This document shows, one piece after another, positions 17,929 through 26,754 of a stretch of DNA of 64,000 nucleotides. Both the position numbers and the translations under genes were made by a program. Each line of letters opens with the position of its first letter. Position 1 is the stretch's first letter. The notes under the pieces were generated by a model. The model saw nothing but the letters and a program-made list of their open reading frames with translations, was not told the DNA's origin and did not search any database. The DNA lies in assembly GCA_045534635.1 (NCBI GenBank), contig JAZSKB010000005.1:1-64000 (forward strand), given 5' to 3'. The stretch comes from UBA1205 sp045534635 (GTDB taxonomy: Bacteria > Bacteroidota > Bacteroidia > Bacteroidales > WCHB1-69).

Positions 17929-18422
17929 TACTTATCTTGTTTAATTTTAGCAATCAAATGTGAAGTGGAATACCCTTCAATAAAATTTAAAGTTTGTACA
18001 CTTCCACCATTTTGTATTACAATATCATAACCAACAATATTTTCCTTTTTATAATCAGCACCTTTAACCAACACATCAGGTTGTAATTCATTAATTAAAT
18101 TGTACGGCGTATCTTCATCGAAAAATATGACAGCATCTACAAAACACAATGCTGCTAAAAGCATCGCACGCGACTCTTGGTCTTGAATTGGACGAGAATC
18201 CCCTTTTATTCGTTTAATAGAAGCATCCGTATTGAGCCCTATCACCAATTTATTGCCTAAACTTGCCGCTCGAGAAAGGTAATCTATATGCCCACGATGA
18301 ACAATATCGAAACAACCATTGGTGAAAACAATTTTTTGTCCTTCTAATTTCCAATCTTTTATCAAAGTAGATTCTGCTACTGAAGTCGCTATCTTTGCAC
18401 GCACAAAATTCAACCAATTCAT
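17928..18422 (-). CDS. rfaE2: D-glycero-beta-D-manno-heptose 1-phosphate adenylyltransferase
   Basis: The ATG at 18422 (MNWLNFVRAKIATS) gives a 164-residue enzyme of the normal size. The frame stays open to 18629, but that extension lies in the neighbouring flippase-like gene and has no similarity to the family. The nucleotidyltransferase motif is FTNGCFDIVHRGHIDYLSRA with the HxGH signature (HRGH), followed by LVIGLNTDASIKRIKG and SRAMLLAALCFVDAVIFFDE. It makes ADP-heptose for LPS core or glycoprotein sugars. It is the stand-alone form, without the kinase half of HldE. It overlaps mnmD by one base and starts two nt after the upstream stop. Confidence 0.93.
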   Translation of the reverse strand: MNWLNFVRAKIATSVAESTLIKDWKLEGQKIVFTNGCFDIVHRGHIDYLSRAASLGNKLVIGLNTDASIKRIKGDSRPIQDQESRAMLLAALCFVDAVIFFDEDTPYNLINELQPDVLVKGADYKKENIVGYDIVIQNGGSVQTLNFIEGYSTSHLIAKIKQDK

Positions 18423-18424
18423 TA

Positions 18425-19429
18425 TTATTTTTTTAAAGATATTATAATCAACGATATAGCACCAAAAATCACGTATGTAGCAGTTTCTACTGACCATACT
18501 ACCCAACCAATAGACAAACCTATTTCTTTCGATATACCATATAGTGCAAATACCATTGCAATTAATAAAGGATACGCTCCTAATCCTCCTTGTGCAATTA
18601 TAAAACCAAATGTTCCTATCACAACACATGATAAAGACAACAACATAGTATTTACACCTAATTGCAATATGTCAGGATAGGCAAACGTTGCAACATAAAA
18701 CATCAGATAATAACAAACCCATATTAACAATGAATAAATCACAAATAAAAATGGCTTTTTAATATCTTTTACTGATATGATACCTTCCCAAAAACCAATT
18801 AAAATTGACTTTATTTTTTGCACAATAGAAAAACGAGCGATTTTATTTCGTAACAAATAAATTATCAATACTATAGACAAAAATATTGTAATCAAAATAT
18901 ATTTTTCTACCCCTGTTAGCATATTCATAATTTTCTCTGCTAAATAACTTTCTGTAAAAAATTCAATCAACTTTTCAGATTCTAAAATAAAAGAAAAAAC
19001 GAACATTAAACCACATATTATCAAATCAATAATACGTTCTGTAACAACAGTACCTCCTATCTTTTGAAATGGAACTTTTTCATATTTTTGCATTACCGTA
19101 CAACGCAATATTTCTCCTAAACGATGTATCGCTAAATTGGCTAAATAACAAATCATTACAGAATGATATGTATTTGATTTTCGTACCCGATAACCCATTG
19201 GCTCCAACATCAACACACTACGCAATGAACGAAAAACAACACTAAAAACTCCAATCAGGGCACACAAAACAAGATAAATCCACTGATAACCAGTGAACAT
19301 ATTTTTCATATTTATCCATATTTGAAAACGTTGTTCTTGAGTTAAATCTTTCAAAGACAACCATATAAAAAATACACCAAGAAGCAAAAATATTATTAAC
19401 TTTAAAATATCTTTAAAATACTTTTTCAT
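18425..19429 (-). CDS. Flippase-like integral membrane protein (LPG synthase TM domain family)
   Basis: A 334-residue protein with about eight membrane segments (for example LKLIIFLLLGVFFIWLSL, YLVLCALIGVFSVVFRSL, LITIFLSIVLIIYLLR and a C-terminal pair). The pattern RSLRSVLMLEPMGYRV, NTYHSVMICYLANLAIHRLG, EILRC and VVTERIIDLIICG matches the UPF0104 / lysylphosphatidylglycerol synthase transmembrane domain family, without the aminoacyl-transferase domain. These proteins are thought to move or modify envelope lipids. The gene has its own -7 box 15 nt upstream and is followed after two nt by rfaE2. Confidence 0.8.
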   Translation of the reverse strand: MKKYFKDILKLIIFLLLGVFFIWLSLKDLTQEQRFQIWINMKNMFTGYQWIYLVLCALIGVFSVVFRSLRSVLMLEPMGYRVRKSNTYHSVMICYLANLAIHRLGEILRCTVMQKYEKVPFQKIGGTVVTERIIDLIICGLMFVFSFILESEKLIEFFTESYLAEKIMNMLTGVEKYILITIFLSIVLIIYLLRNKIARFSIVQKIKSILIGFWEGIISVKDIKKPFLFVIYSLLIWVCYYLMFYVATFAYPDILQLGVNTMLLSLSCVVIGTFGFIIAQGGLGAYPLLIAMVFALYGISKEIGLSIGWVVWSVETATYVIFGAISLIIISLKK

Positions 19430-19443
19430 TTTTTTATGTTTTA

Positions 19444-19451
19444 CAAAGTTA
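19444..19451 (-). promoter_or_regulatory. -7 box for the flippase-rfaE2-mnmD unit
   Basis: TAacTTTG on the minus strand, 14 nt before the ATG at 19429, giving a very short leader. Confidence 0.55.
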
Positions 19452-19493
19452 ACCTATTATAGAAAATAATCATCTATTATTTTGATTTACAAA

Positions 19494-20840
19494 TTACTCC
19501 ACAATCACACCTTTCAAATCAAAATGATTAGCCTTATTGATTTTCACATTATAAAATTCACCAATTTTAAGAGATACATTTTTTGAAGAAATTATCACAG
19601 TATTATCCACCTCTGGAGAATCGTATTCGGTACGTCCTATATAGGAATTTCTTTCTTTCGCATCAATAATAACTTTAAAAGTCTGCCCTATTTTATTTGT
19701 ATTTTTCTGCAAAGAAATATCTTGTTGAATAAACATTAAATTCTCACAACGTTTTTGTTTTTCTTTTTTTGAAATATTATCTTTCAATGAAAATGCAGGC
19801 GTATTTTCTTCATGCGAATAAGTAAAAACTCCCAAACGGTCAAAATAACCTTTACTAACAAAATTTTCTAAATCGTTATACATTTTTTTGGTTTCTCCCG
19901 GAAAGCCAACAATTAAAGATGTACGTAGAGCAATATCTGGCACTTTATTTTTTATCGTATCCAACAAACGAATAATTTCTTGACCAGTTATTCTTCGATT
20001 CATTGCTTTTAACACATCATCATTAATATGTTGAATGGGCATATCTACGTATTTGCATATATTCGGATATTGATTCATCAAATCTAACAAATCCAGACTA
20101 AAAGTATTTGGATAAGCATAATGTAAACGAATCCAATTTAATCCATTAATATTCGCTAATTTTTCAACTAATTTTGGCAATTGATAGTTTTTATTTAAAT
20201 CGACACCATAATAAGTTAAATCTTGAGCAACTAACAATAGTTCCTTTACACCATTATTCACCAAAATTTGTGCCTCTTGTACAATGGTATCTATCGATTT
20301 AGAAACCTGATTCCCACGAATTTGAGGAATCGCACAAAAAGCACATCGATGAGAACAACCTTCAGATACTTTCAAATAAGCATAATGTTGAGGGGTTGAC
20401 ACATAACGATAAAGCATTTGTTCTGGATAATATTTCAATCCTAAATATGACAAAATATCTTGTAAAGCATCAGTTGTAAAGAAAGCATCTACCTCAGGTA
20501 TTGACTGTATCAACTCATTTTTATATCTTGCTGACAAACAGCCATATACTATCAATATTTTAATTTTACCTTCATTTTTAAGAGCAATACAATCCATAAT
20601 TTTTTCTATTGATTGTTCTTTTGCATCGAAAATAAAACCACAAGTATTGATAATTGTAATTGGCAATGGAATTGAACTTTCGTGAACAACATGATAATTA
20701 TTTTCAATCAACTGATTAGCAAGCTGTTCTGAATCTACTAAATTTTTAGAACAACCCATGGTAATAATATTAATCTTATCCTTTGGGGGCATTGATTTTT
20801 CTTGTTCTTTATTCATTAGAAAGTTCATTATAGTAGGCAT
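19494..20840 (-). CDS. rimO: Ribosomal protein S12 methylthiotransferase RimO
   Basis: A 448-residue radical SAM methylthiotransferase acting on an aspartate of ribosomal protein S12. The UPF0004 domain cysteines are C30, C67 and C101 (ITMGCSKNL, NTCGFI, YGCLSA), the radical SAM cluster is C162, C166, C169 (CSHRCAFC), and a TRAM domain lies at about 380-448. ITMGCSKNLVDSE is typical of RimO rather than MiaB. An internal ATG at 20792 (MPPKDKINIITMG) may be the true start; 20840 lies one nt past the upstream stop. It is the last gene of a leftward operon that starts at 24710. Confidence 0.94.
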   Translation of the reverse strand: MPTIMNFLMNKEQEKSMPPKDKINIITMGCSKNLVDSEQLANQLIENNYHVVHESSIPLPITIINTCGFIFDAKEQSIEKIMDCIALKNEGKIKILIVYGCLSARYKNELIQSIPEVDAFFTTDALQDILSYLGLKYYPEQMLYRYVSTPQHYAYLKVSEGCSHRCAFCAIPQIRGNQVSKSIDTIVQEAQILVNNGVKELLLVAQDLTYYGVDLNKNYQLPKLVEKLANINGLNWIRLHYAYPNTFSLDLLDLMNQYPNICKYVDMPIQHINDDVLKAMNRRITGQEIIRLLDTIKNKVPDIALRTSLIVGFPGETKKMYNDLENFVSKGYFDRLGVFTYSHEENTPAFSLKDNISKKEKQKRCENLMFIQQDISLQKNTNKIGQTFKVIIDAKERNSYIGRTEYDSPEVDNTVIISSKNVSLKIGEFYNVKINKANHFDLKGVIVE

Positions 20841-20841
20841 A

Positions 20842-22143
20842 TTATTGTTTTTTTCTTTTATCTATCAATGTTTTAGAAATTTCTCCATTAGTATATTCTA
20901 CACGATAAGTAACATTTCCATTTTCATCGTAAAACGACCATATACCTTCTTTTTTCAACATAGAATACGAACCTTCGTTTTGTTTTTTACCATTAGGATA
21001 ATAAGAAATCCATTTTCCATTTGGAATGTCATCGGTAAAAGATTGTACACGTTGCAAAGCCCCTCTTTGGTCATAAAATTTCCATTTACCATTTTTTTTA
21101 TTTATCAAATATTTTCCTTCGTTCAAAACTTTTCCTAATTCACTATAATAAATCCATTTTCCAGATTTTTCATCTTTGATAAAATTTCCTTTTTCTTTTA
21201 TATTTCCTGTAGCCCAATACAATTCATGAGAGCCATTGCGTAAATTTTTCGCATATTCTGTTTTATATTTTACACGCCCTGAATTGTACCAACCTTGCCA
21301 CATTTGACACATTTTCCCTTGACAAAAATAGCCTTCATCTTGTTTTTTACCATCGGGATACCAAGAAGTCCACAAACCTTCTTCTTTGTCATCAACAAAT
21401 TTACCTTCACGTTGTTTTTTTCCCGATTCATACCAAGCAGTCCAAGTATCCACACGTTTTCCATTTTCAAAATTTCCTTGTTTCCATTTTTCTCCAGTTT
21501 CGTAATAATACACCCAAGTACTATCTTGTTTTCCGTGTACAAAATAACCTTTACTTCCCAAAGAACCATTTTCATTATAAAAATGCCAGAGTCCTTCTTG
21601 TTCTCCTCGTTCCAATACACCTTCCATTTCTATATTTCCGTTGGCATACCACCAAGAGGCTTTACCTTCTAACTCGTTATCTTTATAAATTCCTAAAAAT
21701 GATTTTTGTTTATCGCTATAAAATTCTTGACACAATCCATTTAATTGACCATTTACATAGATACACTTTTTAGATAGGTTTCCATTTTCATAAAAAAAAG
21801 ACCATACACTATCTTTATGATAATCAACAAAATAACCAACACATTCAGGTTTACCACTTTCATAAAAAGATTCAAAAGAACCTGTTTGAGGATAATAAAC
21901 TGATTGTAATTTTCCACTTTCATACCATGATTGCCATTTTCCCACTTTTTGACCATTATCGAACTCTCCTTCAATTGCCTTTTTGCCATTAGTGTGATAA
22001 TAAATCCACAATCCATGTTCTTTTTGCTCAACAAAATTACCTTCACTGCGAATATTACCATTTTTCCAATGTTCCACTTGTTTTTGAGCATAAATAACAT
22101 TAGAAATAAAAAAAATCACTATAAAAATACTATTTTTCAACAT
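20842..22143 (-). CDS. Secreted MORN-repeat (YwqK-type) protein
   Basis: A 433-residue protein: signal peptide at 1-19 (MLKNSIFIVIFFISNVIYAQ), then nearly uninterrupted MORN-type repeats of about 20-23 residues with the core GxWxxYYxNGxxxxEGxF (for example HGLWIYYHTNGKKAIEGEF, VDTWTAWYESGKKQREGKF). The repeats make long open frames on all strands here, which are shadows. Databases label such proteins 'YwqK family antitoxin', but with a signal peptide and no toxin nearby that name should not be taken as function. It sits in an envelope-sugar operon; a periplasmic scaffold or binding role is likely. A similar protein is at 29662-30723. Confidence 0.85.
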   Translation of the reverse strand: MLKNSIFIVIFFISNVIYAQKQVEHWKNGNIRSEGNFVEQKEHGLWIYYHTNGKKAIEGEFDNGQKVGKWQSWYESGKLQSVYYPQTGSFESFYESGKPECVGYFVDYHKDSVWSFFYENGNLSKKCIYVNGQLNGLCQEFYSDKQKSFLGIYKDNELEGKASWWYANGNIEMEGVLERGEQEGLWHFYNENGSLGSKGYFVHGKQDSTWVYYYETGEKWKQGNFENGKRVDTWTAWYESGKKQREGKFVDDKEEGLWTSWYPDGKKQDEGYFCQGKMCQMWQGWYNSGRVKYKTEYAKNLRNGSHELYWATGNIKEKGNFIKDEKSGKWIYYSELGKVLNEGKYLINKKNGKWKFYDQRGALQRVQSFTDDIPNGKWISYYPNGKKQNEGSYSMLKKEGIWSFYDENGNVTYRVEYTNGEISKTLIDKRKKQ

Positions 22144-22144
22144 T

Positions 22145-23188
22145 TTATTTCTCCTCCGTAAAAAATAATTGATAATAACTCATATTTGTTTTATCATCGT
22201 ATCCTCGATGAATTAATTTACTTTGTCCATGGACATATATATGAAAATTTTTGTCTAATTTTATAACACTTCGCATAATTCGAGATTGTTTTTTGACCGC
22301 AGACTCTGAAATATCAAATTGTTCTTCCAATTTACAGCCTTTTTCTGCTTCGTAGTGCGATTTATAATTCATAAATTCCTCTTTGACATCTGTTTGTGTT
22401 ATTACCTCATCAGAATAATCATTAAGATTAAAACTATCATTGTTTTTGAAGAAATTCAAGGAATCATTAAGCAAAACCGCTTGCAAATCTTTGGTTATTT
22501 CGTATTTTTGAGGCATATAATTACGTACAAAATCGTTACACATCTGCATCACTTGTTGTGTTTGAAAATACTCATCTTCTCTTTGACGTAAACCTAAAAA
22601 TTCATCTATCCAATAGCCTGCATTATCTCCTTTACCAGAATCAAAAGCCAATACCACACAACCAGAAGTTCTTTCTGTATCCAAAACAAGACAACCTTTA
22701 TCTATTTTATTTATGGCTACACCAACTTGCGATTTAACACAAATTTGGTCTCCTTCTTGTGATAGTGTTAAAAAATTTTCTTTTTTCTCTGATTTAAACA
22801 AACCAACAGCATTTACCAAATGACCATCATAACAACAATTCTGAAATTTTACAACATAAAACTCTCCTTTGGTGATATTTTCTTTCTCACATTTAGCATA
22901 CAACGATTTAGCCAGAATTACCGATTGTGGATAAAGAAGGTCATCGGTATCCAAAATAGAAGTTGTCATTATATAGGCTGCATTACTACCCAAACTTACC
23001 TCATGATAAAACTGATAATACATTTCATGCTTAAACGATGAGAGAAAGAAATTTATCAATGCTTCTTCTGTTGAATCATCTATCTCTATAGGAGCAGGAC
23101 TTATATATATACCGCCCTCTGGGTCTAACTGACTACCAACCCGATGAACAACTACTGATGTTATTTTTGTTTCTTCGTTGTAAAACAT
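22145..23188 (-). CDS. Nucleoid-associated protein, NdpA/YejK family
   Basis: A 347-residue cytoplasmic protein. Family features are the start ITSVVVHRVGSQLDPEGGIY, an acidic segment IEIDDSTEEALINFFLSSF, FYVVKFQNCCYDG and the long C-terminal helical and strand region. This Bacteroidota branch of the 37-kDa nucleoid-associated family is common next to unrelated genes. It probably binds chromosomal DNA; the effect is unknown. It shares one base with the upstream oxidoreductase gene at 23188 and is one nt from the MORN gene, so it belongs to the same operon. Confidence 0.82.
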   Translation of the reverse strand: MFYNEETKITSVVVHRVGSQLDPEGGIYISPAPIEIDDSTEEALINFFLSSFKHEMYYQFYHEVSLGSNAAYIMTTSILDTDDLLYPQSVILAKSLYAKCEKENITKGEFYVVKFQNCCYDGHLVNAVGLFKSEKKENFLTLSQEGDQICVKSQVGVAINKIDKGCLVLDTERTSGCVVLAFDSGKGDNAGYWIDEFLGLRQREDEYFQTQQVMQMCNDFVRNYMPQKYEITKDLQAVLLNDSLNFFKNNDSFNLNDYSDEVITQTDVKEEFMNYKSHYEAEKGCKLEEQFDISESAVKKQSRIMRSVIKLDKNFHIYVHGQSKLIHRGYDDKTNMSYYQLFFTEEK

Positions 23189-24135
23189 TATAATTTAGAA
23201 ATAAATGGATGAACAAAATCTTTATTTATCATTGATAACTCTATGTTCCGAATTTGATGAACAATTTCGATACTTGGTTTGGCTTGGTCTAACCCAAAAC
23301 CTTCACCATTTAAAATGTGTTGATAACTAATAGTATGCAAATCGGTAAATCCTCCTGTAAATTCCAATTCTTCATTTTCTATCAAAATCGAACGATATGT
23401 TGTTTGTCCTTTTGCTTTTATTTCTTCTGGTAAATATTGACTATCAACACTTAAAAACCATCTAACTCTTGCCTTTTGTAATTCTAAATAACCAACAACA
23501 ACATGATTATCTCGATAATAAACAACATTTTGTTTTACTTCACCAAATAAGAGATACAACATATCAAAAAAATGAATACCTATATTGGTTGCCAATCCTC
23601 CTGATTTTGACACATCTCCTTTCCAAGAATAATGAAACCATTTTCCTCGAGAAGTAATATAAGTAAGGTCAACATCATAAATTTTATCTGGAGTGGCATC
23701 TATTTTTTTCTTCAAATTGATTATCGCTGGATGATGTCGTAATTGTAGGATATTATATATTTTACGACCTGTTTCTTTTTCTAATTCAGACAATGCATTT
23801 ATATTCCAAGGATTGAGTACTAAAGGTTTTTCGCAAATAGCATTTGCACCATTCAGCAAAGCCATTCTTATATGAGAATCATGTAAATAATTTGGCGTAC
23901 AAATAGAAAAGAAATCTATTTTTTGTCCTGACGTATGTTGCATTTTATAAATATGTCTTTCAAAACGTTCTGGTTCTGTAAAAAAATCAACATTCGGGAA
24001 ATAACTATCTATAATTCCAACACTATCATTTTTATCTATTGCTACTAATAAATTGTTATTCGTTTCCTTTATAGCTTTTAAATGACGAGGTGCTATATAA
24101 CCTCCAACTCCAACAAGTGCAAAATTTTTATTCAT
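23188..24135 (-). CDS. Gfo/Idh/MocA oxidoreductase, WbpB/WlbA-like
   Basis: A 315-residue NAD-dependent sugar oxidoreductase. The Rossmann start is FALVGVGGYIAPRHLKAI, with CTPNYLH, the family CEKPLVL and a C-terminal sugar-binding sheet (TGGFTDLHTISYQHILNGEG). The segment NLLVAIDKNDSVGIIDSYFP and the neighbouring acetyltransferase point to UDP-N-acetylglucosaminuronate 3-dehydrogenase, a step in making UDP-2,3-diacetamido-2,3-dideoxy uronic acids for O-antigen or other surface sugars. The aminotransferase (WbpE type) and UDP-GlcNAc 6-dehydrogenase (WbpA type) are not in the window. It shares one base with the upstream gene. Confidence 0.85.
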   Translation of the reverse strand: MNKNFALVGVGGYIAPRHLKAIKETNNNLLVAIDKNDSVGIIDSYFPNVDFFTEPERFERHIYKMQHTSGQKIDFFSICTPNYLHDSHIRMALLNGANAICEKPLVLNPWNINALSELEKETGRKIYNILQLRHHPAIINLKKKIDATPDKIYDVDLTYITSRGKWFHYSWKGDVSKSGGLATNIGIHFFDMLYLLFGEVKQNVVYYRDNHVVVGYLELQKARVRWFLSVDSQYLPEEIKAKGQTTYRSILIENEELEFTGGFTDLHTISYQHILNGEGFGLDQAKPSIEIVHQIRNIELSMINKDFVHPFISKL

Positions 24136-24710
24136 TATATTAAAGATACTTTATTATTTTCTAACTTATATTTCATACCACTTTCTATACAAACTGCAAT
24201 TCCTTGACTATCAAAATGCAAACGATGTCCGTATTGACTCATCCACCCTATTTGACGAGCAGGATTTCCGACAAGCAATGCGTAATCTGGAACCGATTTA
24301 GTTACCACCGCTCCTGCTCCTATAAAAGCATACTTGCCTATATCGTGACCACAAACTATTGTAGCATTGGCTCCTATTGTTGCTCCTTTGCCGACATGTG
24401 TTTTGGCATATTGATTTTTACGAGAAATCGCACTACGTGGATTTATTACATTGGTAAACACCATTGATGGACCCAAAAAAACATCATCATCACAAGTAAC
24501 TCCTGTATAAATTGACACATTGTTCTGAACTTTAACATTATCACCTAAAACAACTTCAGGCGATATAACAACATTTTGACCAATATTACAATTTTTTCCA
24601 ATAATACAATTGGACATTATGTGAGAAAAATGCCATATTTTGGTTCCATCTCCTATCTGACAATCAATATCCACAATTGCTGTTTCATGTATATGACAAT
24701 TCATTTTCAA
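24135..24710 (-). CDS. WbpD/WlbB-like sugar N-acetyltransferase
   Basis: A 191-residue hexapeptide-repeat acetyltransferase (IGDGTKIWHFSHIMSNCIIG, CNIGQNVVISPEVVLGDNVK, GVTCDDDVFLGPSMVFTNVI, IGANATIVCGHDIGKYAFIG). NPRSAISRKNQYAKT and VGNPARQIGWMSQYG match UDP-2-acetamido-3-amino-2,3-dideoxy-glucuronate N-acetyltransferases. It acts after the oxidoreductase encoded just downstream, adding the 3-N-acetyl group. First gene of the leftward operon running to rimO; its -7 box is at 24727-24734. Confidence 0.9.
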   Translation of the reverse strand: MKMNCHIHETAIVDIDCQIGDGTKIWHFSHIMSNCIIGKNCNIGQNVVISPEVVLGDNVKVQNNVSIYTGVTCDDDVFLGPSMVFTNVINPRSAISRKNQYAKTHVGKGATIGANATIVCGHDIGKYAFIGAGAVVTKSVPDYALLVGNPARQIGWMSQYGHRLHFDSQGIAVCIESGMKYKLENNKVSLI

Positions 24711-24726
24711 ATATTTTTTTACTTTG

Positions 24727-24734
24727 CAAAGATA
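24727..24734 (-). promoter_or_regulatory. -7 box for the wbpD-like to rimO operon
   Basis: TAtcTTTG on the minus strand, 16 nt before the ATG at 24710. Confidence 0.65.
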
Positions 24735-24921
24735 ACATTTTTTGATTGAATATTAAAGCAAAAAAATCACTAAAATCAATATAAATAATACTTTTTTTTT
24801 ACCAACTAAAAAAAGAGAATAAACAATTGATTAATAGAAAATTACAAACAAATGCTTATAAATTAAATTTATTTATTCAATAAAAAATAATATAATTTTG
24901 TTTTTGTATTAAAAAAAATTG

Positions 24922-24929
24922 TACCTTTG
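24922..24929 (+). promoter_or_regulatory. -7 box for rho
   Basis: TAccTTTG, about 105 nt upstream of the rho ATG. The leader of about 100 nt is AT-rich; Rho genes are often autoregulated in their leaders, but no clear attenuator is seen. The spacer between 24711 and 25035 holds only this and the divergent promoter. Confidence 0.65.
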
Positions 24930-25035
24930 CAAACGATTTCTTTATCGGAAAACACATTCAATTTGAAATCTAATTGAAATCTAAAAATCATAATAATATT
25001 TTTAATATATTTAATTTCTTTATAATCCAATCACA

Positions 25036-26703
25036 ATGGGTAACAAAATTCAAAACATAGATATCAACAAACTATCTTCAAAAACAACAGCGGAGTTAAG
25101 AACATTAGCAAAAAACAGAAAAATTGCAGGTTACGATAAATTAGACAAAGAAGCACTAATTTATCGCCTCATTGAGTTTCAAAAACAACATTTTTCAACT
25201 CAAATTCCAACAACTCCGACAGAAGAAACAATAGAGTATCAACCACTTACACAGAAAACAGGTAAACGAGGAAGACCTCGTAAAATTGTAACAGAACAAC
25301 CTATTAATCAACACATCAGAAGTCAAGAACAAGATAGAGAGTATTTATTACATTCTGCAATAAGTACTGACCGAGAAACGTCATCTTATATTGAAGAATT
25401 AAGAAAAAGAGCAAGACTTGAAATTCTTGAAGAGTTGGCCAACAGACAAAAAATGGTACAAACCCAAGAATCTTTTAACGAACCAAGTATAGGCTCAATC
25501 AATAATGAAAGCACTCCAAAATATCATCCCGCTCCAAACAATGGACCTCAATCCGTAGTTGGTTATGTACCAAAAGATGTAGATTTTTTGGGCAATATCT
25601 CTGCTGAAGGTGTTTTGGAAATTATGCCAGATAATTATGGTTTTTTACGCTCTTCTGATTACAATTACCTCAATTCCCCTGACGATATTTACGTTTCTCA
25701 ATCTCAAATAAAATTATTTGGATTAAAAACAGGAGATGTGATTTCAGGTATGGTTCGCCCTCCTAAAGATGGTGAAAAATATTTTCCTTTGTTAAAGGTT
25801 AATAAAATTAACGGGAAAACTCCAGAAGAAGTTAGAGACAGAATTCCTTTCGATTATCTAACACCGTTGTTCCCTGATGAAAAAATCAACCTAATAAAAA
25901 AAGGTGAAAACAATATTTCTACGCGTATTATAGACTTATTTGCCCCTATTGGCAAAGGTCAACGAGGATTAATTGTTGCACAACCAAAAACAGGTAAAAC
26001 AGTATTACTCAAAGAAATAGCCAACGCAATAGCTGAAAATCACCCTGAAATCTACCTTATCATTCTTCTTATAGACGAACGTCCTGAAGAAGTTACCGAT
26101 ATGGCTCGCAGTGTAAAAGCCGAAGTTATTGCTTCTACATTCGATGAACCTGCTGAAAGACACGTTAAAATTGCTAATATCGTTTTAGAAAAAGCAAAAC
26201 GTATGGTAGAATGCGGTCACGATGTTTGTATTTTATTAGATTCTATTACTCGTTTGGCAAGAGCATACAACACTATGGCTCCTGCTTCTGGAAAAGTACT
26301 TTCTGGTGGTGTTGAAGCCAATGCTTTACAAAAACCGAAACGTTTCTTTGGTGCGGCTCGTAAAATAGAAAATGGCGGTTCGCTTACGATTATTTCAACA
26401 GCACTGACAGAAACAGGTTCTAAAATGGACGAAGTTATCTTTGAAGAATTTAAAGGAACAGGTAATATGGAATTACAATTAGATAGAAAATTATCTAACA
26501 AACGTATTTTCCCTGCAGTTGATATTGTTGCTTCAAGTACTCGTAGAGATGATTTACTACAAGAAAAAGATACATTACAAAGAATGTGGATTCTTCGCAA
26601 TCATTTAGCCGATATGACATCTATTGAAGCAATGGAATTTATCAAACAAAGAATGCAAAGTTCTCGTTCTAACGAAGAATTTCTTATATCTATGAATGGT
26701 TAA
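25036..26703 (+). CDS. rho: Transcription termination factor Rho
   Basis: A 555-residue Rho with Rho_N at residues about 8-45 (LSSKTTAELRTLAKNRKI), then a Bacteroidota-type insertion of about 130 residues, low in complexity, with an AT-hook-like KRGRPRK at about 81-87. The cold-shock RNA-binding domain follows (GVLEIMPDNYGFLRSSDYNY) and then the RecA-type ATPase with Walker A GLIVAQPKTGKTVLLKEIA, the Walker B segment VCILLDSITRLARAYN and the Q/R loops (GGSLTIISTALTETGSKMDE). It terminates untranslated transcripts. It is transcribed alone, with a strong terminator after it. The insertion is normal for the phylum and is thought to add RNA contacts or phase behaviour. Confidence 0.97.
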   Translation: MGNKIQNIDINKLSSKTTAELRTLAKNRKIAGYDKLDKEALIYRLIEFQKQHFSTQIPTTPTEETIEYQPLTQKTGKRGRPRKIVTEQPINQHIRSQEQDREYLLHSAISTDRETSSYIEELRKRARLEILEELANRQKMVQTQESFNEPSIGSINNESTPKYHPAPNNGPQSVVGYVPKDVDFLGNISAEGVLEIMPDNYGFLRSSDYNYLNSPDDIYVSQSQIKLFGLKTGDVISGMVRPPKDGEKYFPLLKVNKINGKTPEEVRDRIPFDYLTPLFPDEKINLIKKGENNISTRIIDLFAPIGKGQRGLIVAQPKTGKTVLLKEIANAIAENHPEIYLIILLIDERPEEVTDMARSVKAEVIASTFDEPAERHVKIANIVLEKAKRMVECGHDVCILLDSITRLARAYNTMAPASGKVLSGGVEANALQKPKRFFGAARKIENGGSLTIISTALTETGSKMDEVIFEEFKGTGNMELQLDRKLSNKRIFPAVDIVASSTRRDDLLQEKDTLQRMWILRNHLADMTSIEAMEFIKQRMQSSRSNEEFLISMNG

Positions 26704-26722
26704 TCAACTATTCTTCTGAAAC

Positions 26723-26754
26723 AAAAAAGCATCTATTAAATAGATGCTTTTTTT
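26723..26754. terminator. Bidirectional terminator after rho
   Basis: GCATCTATT (26729-26737) pairs with AATAGATGC (26739-26747), flanked by A6 and T7. It serves both rho and the convergent glycosyltransferase, whose stop codon lies within its T run side. Confidence 0.8.

Noticed and set aside
18425..18629. Extended start for the heptose adenylyltransferase at 18629
   Set aside because: The extra residues are read from within the neighbouring flippase-like gene; the ATG at 18422 gives the normal length of the family.
20842..22143. Long frames on both strands in the MORN-repeat gene and the database name 'YwqK antitoxin'
   Set aside because: The frames come from the repeats. A signal peptide and lack of a toxin gene argue against an antitoxin role.
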